Below, piece after piece: positions 1-10,546 of a DNA stretch of 64,000 nucleotides; positions within the stretch are counted from its first letter, which is position 1; each line of letters opens with the position of its first letter. Source of the DNA: Pseudomonas entomophila (GTDB lineage: Bacteria; Pseudomonadota; Gammaproteobacteria; Pseudomonadales; Pseudomonadaceae); NCBI RefSeq assembly GCF_018417595.1, contig NZ_CP070982.1, positions 4,577,001 to 4,641,000 on the forward strand, given 5' to 3'. The notes beneath the pieces are model-generated. The model saw only the letters and a program-made list of their open reading frames with translations. It did not search any database and was not told the DNA's origin. Made by a program: the position numbers and the translations under genes.

Positions 1-21
1 CCGCAAAGCGGCCGCAATGCA

Positions 22-645
22 TCAGATCAAAGAGCTGGAAAGCCCTTCACGGGCTTCCCACGCGGCTCGAACAGGTGCGAACGAACGCCGATGGATGGGC
101 GTCGGCCCCAACCGGGCCAGTGCCTCGAGGTGCACAGGCGTCGGATACCCCTTGTGCCCGCCGATCCCGTACCCCGGGTAGATCAGCTCGAACTCGCTCA
201 TCTCCCGGTCACGGGTAACCTTGGCCAGGATCGAAGCCGCCGCGATCGCCGGTACCTGGGAGTCACCTTTGACCACCGGTGCCGCCGGCACCGCGAGCTT
301 CGGGCAGCGGTTGCCGTCGATCAACGCCAGTTTCGGTGTGACATGCAGCCCTTCGACCGCACGCTGCATGGCCAGCATGGTGGCCTGGAGAATGTTCAGG
401 CGGTCGATCTCCTCGACCTCGGCCCGGGCGATGCAGAAGCTCAGCGCCTTCTCACGGATCTCGTCGAACAATGCGTCGCGCTTGGCCTCGGTGAGTTTCT
501 TCGAATCGTTCAAGCCAAGGATCGGCCGGCGAGGATCGAGAATCACCGCCGCGGTGACCACCGCGCCGCACAGTGGGCCACGGCCCACTTCGTCGACGCC
601 GGCCACCAGCTCTTCGACCAGGTTGAAATCCAGCCCCATCTGCAT
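22..645 (-). CDS. rnhB: Ribonuclease HII
   Basis: A 207-residue protein that cleaves the RNA strand of RNA/DNA hybrids and removes single ribonucleotides misincorporated in DNA. The N-terminal block [13 protein letters not shown] supplies the conserved Asp18-Glu19 metal ligands, and LIDGN supplies Asp110. Length is normal for the family. It is the last visible gene of the minus-strand lipid A operon: its ATG lies 1 nt after the lpxB stop (TGACATG junction), the same arrangement as at lpxA/lpxB, so translational coupling is likely. An in-frame ATG two codons in (MGLDF) is an alternative start. In pseudomonads dnaE normally follows, which would lie off the left edge. Confidence 0.96.
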   Translation of the reverse strand: MQMGLDFNLVEELVAGVDEVGRGPLCGAVVTAAVILDPRRPILGLNDSKKLTEAKRDALFDEIREKALSFCIARAEVEEIDRLNILQATMLAMQRAVEGLHVTPKLALIDGNRCPKLAVPAAPVVKGDSQVPAIAAASILAKVTRDREMSEFELIYPGYGIGGHKGYPTPVHLEALARLGPTPIHRRSFAPVRAAWEAREGLSSSLI

Positions 646-646
646 G

Positions 647-1774
647 TCAACGGTCCTTCAACAGGGCAAGCACTGCGTCAGCCGCCTGGTTGGAGGCGTC
701 GCGGCGCAGCGTGCGGTGAATCTGGTCAAAACTGTCGGTCTGTTGCGAGCCGTCCCCGACCAGTGGCGCCAAAGTCTGCGCCAGGGCTTCACTGGTGGCG
801 GCATCCTGCAGCAACTCCGGCACCAGCATGCGCTGGGCCAGCAGGTTGGGCAGCGACACGTACGGGCTTTTGACCATGCGTTTGAGAATCCAGTAGGTCA
901 GTGGCGCCAAGCGATAGGCCACGACCATGGGGCGCTTGTACAGCATCGCCTCGAGCGTCGCCGTGCCAGAGGCGATCAGCACCGCGTCGCAAGCGGCCAA
1001 GGCCTGGTGCGAGCGGCCATCGAGCAGCGTCAGCGGCAGGTCGCGGCCTTCGAGCATCTGTTCGACCTGGGCACGCCGTGCGGCATTGGCGCAGGGCAAG
1101 ACGAAACGCACGCCCGGCACCATCTCGCGCAAACGCTGCGCGGCGTCCAGGAACAGCGCCCCCAGACGCCCCACTTCGCCACCCCGGCTACCCGGCATGA
1201 GGGCGATGACCGGGCCTTCGGCCAGGCCGAGCTCAACACGGGCGGCAGCGCGATCAGCCTCGAGGGGAATGGTGTCGGCCAGGGGGTGACCGACAAAGCG
1301 CACCGGAACGCCCTGCTCTTCATAGAAGCGCGCCTCGAAAGGCAACAGGGTGAGCATCAGGTCGCAACCTTCGCGAATCTTCAGCACACGCTTCTGCCGC
1401 CAGGCCCAGACCGACGGGCTGACGTAGTGCACGGTCTTGATACCGGCCTGGCGCAGCTTGAGTTCGATGTTGAGGGTGAAGTCGGGGGCGTCGATGCCGA
1501 TGAACACGTCGGGCTTTTCGTCGATCAGCGTCCGGATCAGTTCCTTGCGCCGCTTGAGCAGCTCGCGCAGGCGCCCGAGCACCTCGACCAGCCCCATGAC
1601 CGCCAGGCGCTCCATGGGGAAATAGGAGCTCATGCCCTCGGCCTCCATCAATGGGCCACCGACACCGATGAACCGCACGTCAGGGTGGCGCGCCTTGATG
1701 GCGCGCATCAGACCGGAACCGAGGATGTCGCCGCTGGCCTCGCCAGCGACCAGCGCAACACAGAGCCGAGCCAT
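647..1774 (-). CDS. lpxB: Lipid-A-disaccharide synthase
   Basis: LpxB (GT19) condenses UDP-2,3-diacylglucosamine with lipid X to form the lipid A disaccharide at the cytoplasmic face of the inner membrane. The protein is 375 residues and begins [16 protein letters not shown], the usual N-terminal GEASGD motif. A longer frame reaches 1828, but the extra residues overlap lpxA and do not look like LpxB, so the ATG at 1774 is chosen. That start leaves 1 nt after the lpxA stop. The central GPLMEAEGM and C-terminal Rossmann-like segment ([10 protein letters not shown]) are typical. It forms a contiguous lpxA-lpxB-rnhB block. Confidence 0.96.
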   Translation of the reverse strand: MARLCVALVAGEASGDILGSGLMRAIKARHPDVRFIGVGGPLMEAEGMSSYFPMERLAVMGLVEVLGRLRELLKRRKELIRTLIDEKPDVFIGIDAPDFTLNIELKLRQAGIKTVHYVSPSVWAWRQKRVLKIREGCDLMLTLLPFEARFYEEQGVPVRFVGHPLADTIPLEADRAAARVELGLAEGPVIALMPGSRGGEVGRLGALFLDAAQRLREMVPGVRFVLPCANAARRAQVEQMLEGRDLPLTLLDGRSHQALAACDAVLIASGTATLEAMLYKRPMVVAYRLAPLTYWILKRMVKSPYVSLPNLLAQRMLVPELLQDAATSEALAQTLAPLVGDGSQQTDSFDQIHRTLRRDASNQAADAVLALLKDR

Positions 1775-1775
1775 G

Positions 1776-2552
1776 TCAGCGGGTAATGCCGCGGGCGGAA
1801 TTGGCGATCGACTGGCGGAACAATTCAACCTCGGGGAACTGAGCGACCAGTTCGTCCAGCGCCTTCATCGCCTCTTCGACGGTGAGGCCCTGACGGTAGA
1901 CGATCTTGTAGGCACGGCGCAGAGCGTGCAGCACTTCATCGCTGAAACCACGGCGACGCAGGCCTTCGAAGTTCATGCTGCGCGCTTCGGCGGGGCTGCC
2001 GAAGACCGTGACATAGGCTGGTACATCCTTGCCGATCGCCGTCCCCATGCCAGAGAACGCATGAGCACCGATATGGCAGTACTGGTGCACCAGCGTATAG
2101 CCCGACAGGATCGCCCAGTCGCCCACATGCACGTGGCCGGCCAGCGCCGTGTTGTTGACCAGGATGCAGTGGTTGCCGATCACGCTGTCGTGGCCGATAT
2201 GAGCATAGGCCATGATCAGGTTGTGATCGCCCAGCGTCGTCTCCGAACGGTCCTGGATGGTCCCACGGTGAATGGTGACGCCCTCGCGGATCACGTTGTG
2301 ATCGCCCATCACCAGGCGCGTCGGTTCCCCCTTGTACTTCATGTCAGGGGTGTCTTCGCCAATCGACGAGAACTGGTAGATCCGGTTGTGCTTGCCGATG
2401 CGGGTCGGCCCCTTGAGCACCACATGCGGACCAATGATGGTGCCCTCCCCGATCTCCACGTCGGGGCCTACGATCGACCAGGGGCCGACCTCGACCCCTT
2501 CGGCCAGCTTGGCCGAAGGATCGATGATCGCCCGAGGATCAATCGAACTCAT
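1776..2552 (-). CDS. lpxA: Acyl-ACP--UDP-N-acetylglucosamine O-acyltransferase
   Basis: LpxA performs the first step of lipid A synthesis, moving a 3-hydroxyacyl chain from ACP to UDP-GlcNAc. The 258-residue protein shows many hexapeptide repeats (left-handed beta helix) through about residue 190, then a helical C-terminal domain. The catalytic region [12 protein letters not shown] contains His118 and His121, aligning with E. coli His122/His125. The gene overlaps fabZ by 4 nt at its start and is followed 1 nt later by lpxB. In Pseudomonas this enzyme uses a C10 hydroxyacyl donor; chain length cannot be read here with certainty. Confidence 0.97.
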   Translation of the reverse strand: MSSIDPRAIIDPSAKLAEGVEVGPWSIVGPDVEIGEGTIIGPHVVLKGPTRIGKHNRIYQFSSIGEDTPDMKYKGEPTRLVMGDHNVIREGVTIHRGTIQDRSETTLGDHNLIMAYAHIGHDSVIGNHCILVNNTALAGHVHVGDWAILSGYTLVHQYCHIGAHAFSGMGTAIGKDVPAYVTVFGSPAEARSMNFEGLRRRGFSDEVLHALRRAYKIVYRQGLTVEEAMKALDELVAQFPEVELFRQSIANSARGITR

Positions 2553-2989
2553 AGGGAGCGTTCCGCGCAGGTGATTTCAGCCGAGCAGACCGGCTTGCCG
2601 TCGACCAGGGCACGGCACTCGAACTTCCAGATCATGCTTTTACGGCTGAGGAACTTGGCTTCCAGCACCAGCTGGTCGCCCGGCAGCACCGGCTGGCGGA
2701 AACGCAGCTTGTCGGAGCCGACGAAGTAGTAGAGGGTGCCGTCGGCCGGTTTGGCGTCGAGCATCTTGAACCCGAGAATACCGGCCGCCTGTGCCATCGC
2801 CTCGATGATCAGCACGCCGGGCATGATCGGATGCGCCGGGAAGTGGCCATTGAAGAACGGCTCGTTGATGCTGACATTCTTGTAGGCACGAATGCTTTGG
2901 GCCTCGAAGTCCAGCTCCGTCACACGATCCACCAGCAGGAACGGGTAACGGTGAGGCAGGTATTCGCGAATCTCGTTGATGTCCATCAT
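2549..2989 (-). CDS. fabZ: 3-hydroxyacyl-[acyl-carrier-protein] dehydratase FabZ
   Basis: FabZ dehydrates 3-hydroxyacyl-ACP in type II fatty acid synthesis and competes with LpxA/LpxD for the hydroxyacyl-ACP pool, which explains its place between lpxD and lpxA. The protein is 146 residues starting [17 protein letters not shown], the canonical N-terminus. The open frame extends to 3058, but the extra 23 codons are not FabZ-like. The hotdog catalytic segment [19 protein letters not shown] contains His49 and Glu63. It overlaps lpxA by 4 nt and follows lpxD after a 114-nt gap. Confidence 0.97.
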   Translation of the reverse strand: MMDINEIREYLPHRYPFLLVDRVTELDFEAQSIRAYKNVSINEPFFNGHFPAHPIMPGVLIIEAMAQAAGILGFKMLDAKPADGTLYYFVGSDKLRFRQPVLPGDQLVLEAKFLSRKSMIWKFECRALVDGKPVCSAEITCAERSL

Positions 2990-3103
2990 TTCGGGGGGAA
3001 GCCTGTAATAAGAATAGGGAGCGCAGGTACCGACCACACGCTCCTTTTGCAGATCCAAAGAGGAGCCAGCCAGCGACTGTGAACGCTCGCTCAGGAATGG
3101 GTA

Positions 3104-4159
3104 TCAGCCTTCTGATGTCGGCTGGCCACCTGAGGTCACGGTGTCAACTCGTTTTTCCAGCTGCTGGAGACGCTTGGACATCTCGTCCAGCTGGCGAATG
3201 CGCGCGGCGCTCTTGCGCCATTCGGCCAACGGCTGCATGGCCGTACCGGAAGAATAGCCACCCGGTTCGGTAATGGAGCGGGTCACCATGGTCATGCCGG
3301 ACACGAACACATTGTCGCAGACATCGATATGGCCAACCATGCCGACGCCACCGGCAATCATGCAGTGCTTGCCGATACGGGTGCTACCGGAGATCCCGAC
3401 GCAAGCCGCCATCGCGGTGTGGTCACCGACCTGCACGTTGTGGGCGATCTGGATCTGGTTGTCGAGCTTGACGCCATCACCGATTCGCGTGTCGGACAAC
3501 GCGCCACGGTCCACGGCGGTATTCACACCGATTTCCACATCGTCGCCCAACGTCACACCGCCAATCTGGGCGATCTTGCGCCAGACACCTTTCTCGTTGG
3601 CAAAGCCGAAGCCCTCGCCACCGATCACTGCGCCGGACTGGATCACCACACGCTTGCCAATGGTGACATCGTGATAAAGCGTGACGCGCGGCGCGAGCCA
3701 GCCGCCTTCGCCGATCACGCAGCGGGCACCGATGAAGCAGTTGGCACCGACGGTCACATCGGCGCCGATGCGGGCACCGCTTTCGATCACGACGAACGGA
3801 CCGATGCTGGCGCTGGCGTCGACCTGCGCATCTTCAGCCACCACGGCGCTGGGATGAATTCCCGCCACAGCCTTGGGCTTTGGATCGAACAGGTGCGAAA
3901 TGCGCGCATAGGCGAGATAAGGGTCGGCCACGATCAGCGCGTTGCCGGCAAAGCCTTCGGCGTCCTCTGCCTTGAGCAGCACTGCGCTGGCCTGGGAATC
4001 GTCCAGGAACTTGCGGTACTGCTTGTTGGCGAGAAAGCTCAACTGCCCGGAACCGGCCTCCTGCAAGGTGGCCAGCCCGGTGATCTGCAGCGCCTCGGGG
4101 CCTTTCAGCGTGGCCCCGAGGGCCTCGGCCAGCTGGCCGAGTGTCATGGTCACGGTCAT
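3104..4159 (-). CDS. lpxD: UDP-3-O-(3-hydroxyacyl)glucosamine N-acyltransferase
   Basis: LpxD adds the N-linked hydroxyacyl chain in lipid A synthesis. The 351-residue protein has an N-terminal uridine-binding domain (about 1-100), a long hexapeptide-repeat beta helix (about 100-300) and a C-terminal helical tail ([15 protein letters not shown]). The active-site His is in [11 protein letters not shown] (His240, matching E. coli His239). The ATG is 1 nt downstream of the skp stop, so the two are probably translationally coupled. It lies between skp and fabZ in the conserved bamA-skp-lpxD-fabZ-lpxA-lpxB order. Confidence 0.97.
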   Translation of the reverse strand: MTVTMTLGQLAEALGATLKGPEALQITGLATLQEAGSGQLSFLANKQYRKFLDDSQASAVLLKAEDAEGFAGNALIVADPYLAYARISHLFDPKPKAVAGIHPSAVVAEDAQVDASASIGPFVVIESGARIGADVTVGANCFIGARCVIGEGGWLAPRVTLYHDVTIGKRVVIQSGAVIGGEGFGFANEKGVWRKIAQIGGVTLGDDVEIGVNTAVDRGALSDTRIGDGVKLDNQIQIAHNVQVGDHTAMAACVGISGSTRIGKHCMIAGGVGMVGHIDVCDNVFVSGMTMVTRSITEPGGYSSGTAMQPLAEWRKSAARIRQLDEMSKRLQQLEKRVDTVTSGGQPTSEG

Positions 4160-4160
4160 A

Positions 4161-4664
4161 TCAACGCGCTTGGTTCATGCGCTCGATGACTTGGCGGGTG
4201 ATGTCGTACTGAGGCTTGACATCGATGACCGCGCCGCGCTCGAGCACCAGGTCGAAGCCACCCTTCTTGATCACTTCCTCGACAGCACCGTCAAGCTTGG
4301 GCTTGAGCTGCTTGAGCATGTCACGGTCGGCAACGGCCTTGGCTTCGTTCAGCTCCTTCGACTGGAACTGGAAGTCACGGGCCTTCTGCTTGAACTCGAG
4401 CTCCAGGCGCTCACGCTCTGGCTGGGGCATCTTGTCGCCGCCCTTGATCAGGCGGTCCTGGATGCCTTTGGCGCTGCTTTCCAGGCCCTTGAGCTTGGTC
4501 AGTTGCGGGCCGAATTTTTTCTCGGCGTCGACGGCGTACTTCTTGGCCGCGTCGGATTCGAGCAGGGCCATCTGATAGTTCAGCACGGCAACCTTCATTT
4601 CGGCGAAAGCCGGGGTGGCGACCAGCGCAGCGGCCAGGATGGCCAGTTGGGTCAACTTACGCAC
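4161..4664 (-). CDS. skp: Periplasmic chaperone Skp/OmpH
   Basis: Skp is a trimeric periplasmic holdase that keeps unfolded outer-membrane proteins soluble on their way to BamA, which is encoded just upstream. The 167-residue precursor begins with a clear Sec signal peptide ([21 protein letters not shown], cut before EMKV). It continues with a lysine- and glutamate-rich helical body, as expected for the Skp tentacles, and a beta-rich C-terminus. The gene sits 44 nt after bamA and 1 nt before lpxD. Confidence 0.94.
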   Translation of the reverse strand: MRKLTQLAILAAALVATPAFAEMKVAVLNYQMALLESDAAKKYAVDAEKKFGPQLTKLKGLESSAKGIQDRLIKGGDKMPQPERERLELEFKQKARDFQFQSKELNEAKAVADRDMLKQLKPKLDGAVEEVIKKGGFDLVLERGAVIDVKPQYDITRQVIERMNQAR

Positions 4665-4708
4665 GATGAACTCCTGGATAAACCGTTGTCGTTAAACCGG
4701 GGCCGACC

Positions 4709-7072
4709 TCAGAAGGTCTGGCCCAGAGAGAATTGGAATACTTGGGTGTCGGCGTCGTCCGGCTTCTTGATCGGCATCGCCAGGCTGAAGCTCAGCGGGC
4801 CCAGCGCGGTAATCCAGGTCACGCCCAGACCGACGGAGCTGGCCATGTCCGAGAAACCGACCTTCGCGCAATCAGGCTTGCTGCCGCAGTTGGTGTCGAA
4901 CACGTTACCCACGTCCCAGAACACGGAAGTGCGCAGCGAACGCTGGTCCTTGACGAACGGCAGCGGGAACAGCAACTCGACACCGCCCTGCACCAGCACG
5001 TTGCCACCGAACGGCAGCGGATCCTGGTCCGGGTCGGCGATGGTGCCTGGTTTGCCGCCAGGGTTGCCTTCACCGCGGCTAGGCGTACTGCGTGGTCCGA
5101 GGCTGCTGTCCTTGAAGCCACGGACGGAGTTGAAACCACCCGCGTAGTAGTTCTCGTAGAACGGCAGGCCCGAAGTGCCACCGAAACCATCACCATAGCC
5201 CAGTTCTGTGTGCAGGCGCAGGGTGTAGTCGTTGTTGATCGGCTTGAACAGCTGGCCGCGATAGTCGAGCTTGTAGAAAGACAGGTCGCTGCCCGGGATG
5301 GTGGACTCCAGGGTCAAGCTTTGCGAGTGACCACGGGTTGCCAGCACGCCTTTGTTCAGGGTCGACTCGGACCAGCCGATCGAGGCCTTGAAGTTCAGGA
5401 AGTTGTCGCCTTCCTTGTCGACGAAATCGAAGATCTCGTCGACGGTGTACTTGCCGGTCTTGAGCTTGTCCTGCTGTACGGTCAGGCCATAGGTCAGGCG
5501 CGAGGTCTCGCTGATCGGGTAGCCGAGGCTGACACCGGCACCCAGGCTGTCGACCGCATAGCTGGCCACGTCGACGTCGAGGTCGTCGTAGTTGGTGCTG
5601 CGGTAGAAGGCGTTGTAGCCCAGGCTGACACCGTCGGCGGTGAAGTAGGGGTCGACGAAGCCGAAGTTGTAGCGGGTCTGGTATTGGGAACGGGTCAGGC
5701 CGATGGAGACCTTGTTACCGGTACCCAGGAAGTTGGTCTGGCTGATCGAGCCACCCAGGATCAGGCCCGCGCTCTGGGCGAAACCGACGCTGGCGGTGAT
5801 CGAACCGGAAGCCTGTTCTTCGACGCTGTAGTTGACGTCGACCTGGTCGTCGGTGCCTGGCACCGGCGGGGTCTCGACGTTGACTTCCTTGAAGAAGCCC
5901 AGGCGCTCGAGGCGGGTCTTCGACTGGTCGATCAGGTAGGTCGAGGCCCAGCCGCCTTCCATCTGGCGCATCTCGCGACGCAGCACTTCGTCTTCGGTCT
6001 TGGTGTTGCCGCGATAGTTGATGCGGTTGACGTAGGCACGCTTGCCCGGATCGACGACGAACATGATGTCGACGGTGTGATCCTGGTCGTTTGGTTGTGG
6101 TACGCCGTTGACGTTGGCGAAGGTGTAGCCTTCGTTACCCAGGCGACGGGTGATCAGATCGGACGTGGTGGTCATCACCTTGCGCGAGAACACCTGGCCT
6201 GGCTGCACCAGCAGCAGCGACTTGACCTGGTCTTCCGGCACTTTGAGGTCACCGGACAGCTTCACGTCGCGAACGGTGTACTTCTCGCCTTCGTTGATGT
6301 TGACGGTGATGTAGACGTGCTTCTTGTCCGGGGTGATCGACACCTGGGTCGAGGCGATGTCCATGTTGATGTAGCCGCGGTCCAGGTAGTAGGAGCGCAG
6401 GCGTTCCAGGTCACCGGACAGTTTTTCACGGGCGTACTTGTCGTCGTTCTTGAAGAACGACAGCCAGTTGGTGGTCTTGAGCTCGAACAGCTGCCCCAGC
6501 GTTTCGTCGTCGAATACCGTGTTGCCCACCACGTTGATGTGCTGGATCGCGGCCACGGTGCCTTCGTTGATCTTGATCTTCAGGCCGACGCGGTTGCGCG
6601 GCTGGGGGACGACTTCGGCGTCGACTTCGGCGGAGTAGCGGCCTTGCGCGACGTACTGGCGCTGCAGTTCGTTACGCACGCCTTCGAGCGTGGCACGCTG
6701 GAAGATCTCGCCTTCGGCGAGGCCCGACTGCTTGAGGCCTTTCATCAGGTCTTCGGTGCTGATCGCCTTGTTGCCTTCGATCTCGATGCTCGACACCGAC
6801 GGGCGCTCGACCACGTTGATGATCAGGACATTGCCGTCGCGGTTCAGCTGGATGTCCTGGAAGAAGCCGGTCTTGAACAGCGAGCGGGTGGAGTCGACCA
6901 GGCGGCGATCATCGACCTGGTCGCCGACGTTCAGCGGCAACGCGCCGAACACGCTGCCGGCGGACACCCGCTGCAAGCCGTTGACACGAATATCGGAGAT
7001 GGTGAAGGACTCGGCGTGAACTTCAGCGATCATCAGTGCGGAGAGCACCGCAGTTAGCAGCAGACGTTTCAT
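4709..7072 (-). CDS. bamA: Outer membrane protein assembly factor BamA
   Basis: BamA is the essential core of the beta-barrel assembly machine. The 787-residue precursor has a signal peptide (MKRLLLTAVLSALMIAEVHA), five periplasmic POTRA domains (about residues 22-420) and a 16-strand barrel ending in FSLGQTF with the C-terminal Phe typical of outer-membrane proteins. The barrel carries the family VRGF motif (FNSVRGFKDSSLGP), in the conserved loop 6. It follows rseP by 75 nt and precedes its partner chaperone skp. A long antisense open frame covering most of this gene is a high-GC artefact. Confidence 0.98.
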   Translation of the reverse strand: MKRLLLTAVLSALMIAEVHAESFTISDIRVNGLQRVSAGSVFGALPLNVGDQVDDRRLVDSTRSLFKTGFFQDIQLNRDGNVLIINVVERPSVSSIEIEGNKAISTEDLMKGLKQSGLAEGEIFQRATLEGVRNELQRQYVAQGRYSAEVDAEVVPQPRNRVGLKIKINEGTVAAIQHINVVGNTVFDDETLGQLFELKTTNWLSFFKNDDKYAREKLSGDLERLRSYYLDRGYINMDIASTQVSITPDKKHVYITVNINEGEKYTVRDVKLSGDLKVPEDQVKSLLLVQPGQVFSRKVMTTTSDLITRRLGNEGYTFANVNGVPQPNDQDHTVDIMFVVDPGKRAYVNRINYRGNTKTEDEVLRREMRQMEGGWASTYLIDQSKTRLERLGFFKEVNVETPPVPGTDDQVDVNYSVEEQASGSITASVGFAQSAGLILGGSISQTNFLGTGNKVSIGLTRSQYQTRYNFGFVDPYFTADGVSLGYNAFYRSTNYDDLDVDVASYAVDSLGAGVSLGYPISETSRLTYGLTVQQDKLKTGKYTVDEIFDFVDKEGDNFLNFKASIGWSESTLNKGVLATRGHSQSLTLESTIPGSDLSFYKLDYRGQLFKPINNDYTLRLHTELGYGDGFGGTSGLPFYENYYAGGFNSVRGFKDSSLGPRSTPSRGEGNPGGKPGTIADPDQDPLPFGGNVLVQGGVELLFPLPFVKDQRSLRTSVFWDVGNVFDTNCGSKPDCAKVGFSDMASSVGLGVTWITALGPLSFSLAMPIKKPDDADTQVFQFSLGQTF

Positions 7073-7147
7073 GAAGTCCTTTTATTCCAACTGGCAATAA
7101 ACAACCCGCCGCGATGAGGCGGCAGGTTTCGCGATTGAGCGAAGCTT

Positions 7148-8500
7148 TTATAGTCGACCCAGATCATTGATCAGGGCGAGCAACATCACCCCGACGACCA
7201 AACTGATACCGATCTGGACCCCCCAACCTTGCACCCGATCCGAGAGCGGACGACCGCGCGCCCATTCGATCAGGTAGAACAGCAAATGCCCCCCATCCAG
7301 TACCGGGATGGGCAGCAGGTTCAGAACCCCCAGGCTTATGCTCAGATAGGCCAGGAAATTCAGGAAATCCCCAATACCCGACTGGGCTGAAGCGCCCGCC
7401 ACTTTAGCAATGGTTATCGGTCCGCTCAAGTTTTTTACCGAGAGCTCTCCGAACAGCATTTTCTTCAGCGATTCGAGGGTCAGGACGCTCATGTTCCAAG
7501 TACGCGAAAGCCCCTCCCCCACGGCCTCCAACGGCCCGTAGCTGACCTCGCGAAGCATCTGCGCCGGCCACTGCGCCGCCTTGACGCCAGCGCCCAGGTA
7601 ACCACCGGAAGCTTGGCCTTCGCCCTTGCGCGCCAGGGTGACCGGCACCTCCAGCTGCGCGCCGTCACGCTCGATGCGCAGGCTTACTTTGCTTTCAGGA
7701 CGGGCACGCACCGCGTCGACCACCTGCTGCCAGTCGCCCAGCGCGGCGCCATCGAGGGCAAGCAGCTTGTCGCCCGTCTTGAGCCCCGCCGCGGCGGCCG
7801 GGCCTTTCGGATCGATCTCGGCCAGCACCGGCTCGACCGCCGGGCGCCAAGGGCGCAGCCCCAGGGACTGGATCGGATCGGGCTCATCGACGCCCTTGAG
7901 CCAGTGGCTCAGCTGAATCTCGTGCTGACGCTCGACCGTGGCGCCCTCGTCGAGCACACCGACCCGCAAGGTGCCACTCTCACCGAGGCGGCGAACCAAT
8001 TGCAGATTGACCGCCGACCAACCATTGGTCGGCTTGCCATCGATGGAAACGATTTCCTGCCCGACGCTCAGGCCGGCGGCCGCCGCCAGGCTGCTCGTTT
8101 CGACCGCGCCAATGACCGGGCGCACCTGTTGCGTGCCCAGCATGGCGATGAACCAGAAGAACAGGATCGCCAGCAGGAAGTTGGCGATGGGGCCGGCGGC
8201 AACGATGGCGATGCGCTGGCGCACCGACTTGCGGTTGAACGATTGCTCGACCAGCGCCGGCGGGACTTCCCCCTCACGCTCGTCGAGCATCTTGACGTAA
8301 CCGCCCAGCGGGATCGCCGCGACCACGAACTCGGTACCGTGCCGGTCATGCCAGCGCAGCAGCGGCGCACCGAAGCCGACCGAGAAGCGCAGCACCTTGA
8401 CCCCACAGCGGCGTGCCACCCAGAAGTGACCGAATTCATGGAAGGTGACCAGCACCCCCAGAGCCACCAGGGTGCCGATAATCATGTAGAGCGCAGTCAT
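7148..8500 (-). CDS. rseP: Site-2 intramembrane protease RseP (MucP)
   Basis: RseP/MucP cleaves the anti-sigma factor MucA/RseA within the membrane to release AlgU/sigma-E during envelope stress. The 450-residue protein has the zinc motif HEFGH at residues 21-25 in the first membrane segment, two PDZ domains in the periplasmic middle part, and the second metal-binding block LLPIPVLDGGH near the C-terminal membrane segments. Length and topology are standard. It lies between dxr and bamA, linking the stress sensor protease to the BAM machinery genes. Confidence 0.97.
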   Translation of the reverse strand: MTALYMIIGTLVALGVLVTFHEFGHFWVARRCGVKVLRFSVGFGAPLLRWHDRHGTEFVVAAIPLGGYVKMLDEREGEVPPALVEQSFNRKSVRQRIAIVAAGPIANFLLAILFFWFIAMLGTQQVRPVIGAVETSSLAAAAGLSVGQEIVSIDGKPTNGWSAVNLQLVRRLGESGTLRVGVLDEGATVERQHEIQLSHWLKGVDEPDPIQSLGLRPWRPAVEPVLAEIDPKGPAAAAGLKTGDKLLALDGAALGDWQQVVDAVRARPESKVSLRIERDGAQLEVPVTLARKGEGQASGGYLGAGVKAAQWPAQMLREVSYGPLEAVGEGLSRTWNMSVLTLESLKKMLFGELSVKNLSGPITIAKVAGASAQSGIGDFLNFLAYLSISLGVLNLLPIPVLDGGHLLFYLIEWARGRPLSDRVQGWGVQIGISLVVGVMLLALINDLGRL

Positions 8501-8543
8501 GTCCTATCTCCGGATGACGTTCGGCGTGGCCGGCCACCGCCGA

Positions 8544-9734
8544 TCAGCGGCCGTGGCGCCTCAACCATTCCCGGGACAGTTCCCGGGCACGCTGGTCGGC
8601 GGCGAACACCGCATCCAGCGTGGCGAGCGGTACCACAGGCTCCTGGTCGAGCACCTGTTCGATCATACCCGCGATCTCCGGGAAGCGGATACGCCGCTGG
8701 AGAAACGCATCCACCGCCACTTCGTTGGCGGCATTGAGCACGGCGGGCGCACTGTTGCCGGCCTCGGCAGCCTGACGCGCCAGGCGCAGGCAAGGGAAGC
8801 GCTGTTCGTCGGGCGCCTGGAAATCCAGACGAGCGATGGCGAACAGGTCCAGCGGCGCGACACCGGAGTCGATGCGCTCGGGCCAGGCCAGGGCGTTGGT
8901 GATGGGCGTGCGCATGTCCGGGTTGCCCAGCTGGGCGAGCACCGAGCCATCGACATAATCCACCAGCGAATGGATGACGCTCTGCGGGTGCACCACCACC
9001 TCGACCTGGGCAGGCTTGGCGTCGAACAACCAGCAGGCTTCGATCAGCTCCAGCCCCTTGTTCAACATGCTTGCCGAGTCGACCGAGATCTTGCGTCCCA
9101 TGGACCAGTTGGGGTGGGCGCACGCCTGCTCCGGCGTGACATCCTGCAACGCCGCCACAGGCGTTTCGCGGAACGGGCCACCCGAGGCGGTCAGCAGGAT
9201 CCGCCGCACACCGACATTGCCCAGCCCGCGGGCGAAGTCAGTGGGCATGCATTGGAAAATCGCGTTGTGCTCGCTGTCGATCGGCAACAGCACCGCACCA
9301 CTGCGCCGCACCGAATCCATGAACAAGGCGCCGGACATCACCAGCGCTTCCTTGTTGGCCAGCAGCACCTTCTTGCCAGCCTCGACCGCCGCCAGCGTCG
9401 GCCGCAGCCCGGCAGCGCCGACAATGGCGGCCATCACGGTATCCACTTCAGACGCTGCCGCCACCTGACAGAGCCCGGCTTCACCCTCGAGAACCTCGGT
9501 GGCGCAACCGGCCCGCGCCAAGCCCTCACGCAAGCGCGCAGCGGCGTCCGCGGAGGGAACTACCGCATAGGCAGGCCGATGGCGCTCGCACAAGGCCAGC
9601 AACTCGTCGAGACGGGAGTAGCCGCTCAGGGCGAACACCTGGTAGCGATCAGGGTGCCGGGCAATGACATCCAGGGTGCTCAAGCCAATGGAGCCAGTGG
9701 CACCCAGCACGGTTATGCGTTGCAGACGGCTCAC
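8544..9734 (-). CDS. dxr: 1-deoxy-D-xylulose 5-phosphate reductoisomerase
   Basis: Dxr makes 2-C-methyl-D-erythritol 4-phosphate, the first committed step of the MEP isoprenoid pathway. With a GTG start at 9734 the protein is 396 residues, starting (M)[16 protein letters not shown]. This GTG overlaps the cdsA stop (GTGA), which supports it over the upstream frame opening at 9758. Family blocks include the NADPH site [28 protein letters not shown] and [13 protein letters not shown]. The product feeds UppS, encoded two genes upstream. Confidence 0.96.
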   Translation of the reverse strand: MSRLQRITVLGATGSIGLSTLDVIARHPDRYQVFALSGYSRLDELLALCERHRPAYAVVPSADAAARLREGLARAGCATEVLEGEAGLCQVAAASEVDTVMAAIVGAAGLRPTLAAVEAGKKVLLANKEALVMSGALFMDSVRRSGAVLLPIDSEHNAIFQCMPTDFARGLGNVGVRRILLTASGGPFRETPVAALQDVTPEQACAHPNWSMGRKISVDSASMLNKGLELIEACWLFDAKPAQVEVVVHPQSVIHSLVDYVDGSVLAQLGNPDMRTPITNALAWPERIDSGVAPLDLFAIARLDFQAPDEQRFPCLRLARQAAEAGNSAPAVLNAANEVAVDAFLQRRIRFPEIAGMIEQVLDQEPVVPLATLDAVFAADQRARELSREWLRRHGR

Positions 9735-10546
9735 ATCACACCCCACTCGGCAGCCCACAGCAGTACAGCGAACATCGGGATGGCCGCGGTCAGGCTGTCG
9801 ATGCGATCGAGCACACCACCATGGCCGGGCAGCAGGTTGCTGCTATCCTTGATGCCTTCACGGCGCTTGAACATGCTCTCGGTCAGGTCACCCACCACCG
9901 AGGACATCACCACCACGACCGCCCCCAGCAGCCCCAGCAGCAGTTGGCCAACACTCCAGTCGCGTGCCAGACCGACCCCCAGAGTGATCAACAGGCTGAC
10001 CACCAGGCCGCCGTACACCCCCTCCCAGCTTTTGCCAGGACTGACCTGCGGCGCCAGCTTGCGCTTGCCGAAGGTCCGCCCGGAGAAGTAGGCACCGATA
10101 TCAGCGGCCCACACCAGCACCATGACCGCCAGGATCAGCCAGTTACCCAGCGGCCAGTGCTTGAGCAGCACCAGACCTTGCCAGGCCGGCAGCAGCACCA
10201 GCAGGCCGATGAGCAGGCGACAGGCAGCACTGCTCCACAAATCGTTGCTGCGCGGATAGGTGAGCACCAGCCAGGTGGCCAGGGCCCACCAGATCACCGA
10301 AGCTCCCAGCACCCAAGGCGCGAGGTCCGGCATCAGGTAGAGCAGCATCAGCGCCCCGGCGACCACCGCGGCGTATGCGATACGCACGGACTGGGCCACC
10401 AGGCCGGCCAGGCGGGCCCATTCCCAGGCGCCCAGCGTGACCACGAAGCCGATGAACAGCGCGAAATCGCCACCATTGAGCAGGAAGAACCCACCCAACG
10501 CGACCGGCAGCAGGATCAGCGCAGTAATGATGCGTTGTTTAAGCAT
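9731..10546 (-). CDS. cdsA: Phosphatidate cytidylyltransferase
   Basis: CdsA converts phosphatidic acid and CTP to CDP-diacylglycerol, the precursor of all membrane phospholipids. The 271-residue protein is an integral membrane protein with about eight hydrophobic segments. Near the C-terminus it has the family signature: [18 protein letters not shown] followed by DRID. It shares one base with the uppS stop (TAATG) and 4 nt with dxr, so the three genes are tightly coupled. Confidence 0.97.
   Translation of the reverse strand: MLKQRIITALILLPVALGGFFLLNGGDFALFIGFVVTLGAWEWARLAGLVAQSVRIAYAAVVAGALMLLYLMPDLAPWVLGASVIWWALATWLVLTYPRSNDLWSSAACRLLIGLLVLLPAWQGLVLLKHWPLGNWLILAVMVLVWAADIGAYFSGRTFGKRKLAPQVSPGKSWEGVYGGLVVSLLITLGVGLARDWSVGQLLLGLLGAVVVVMSSVVGDLTESMFKRREGIKDSSNLLPGHGGVLDRIDSLTAAIPMFAVLLWAAEWGVM

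Noticed and set aside
4733..7057. Long plus-strand open frame (774 codons) antisense to bamA
   Set aside because: High-GC shadow frame. Its protein is Val/Asp/Ala-rich low-complexity with no motifs, while the opposite strand encodes a complete BamA.
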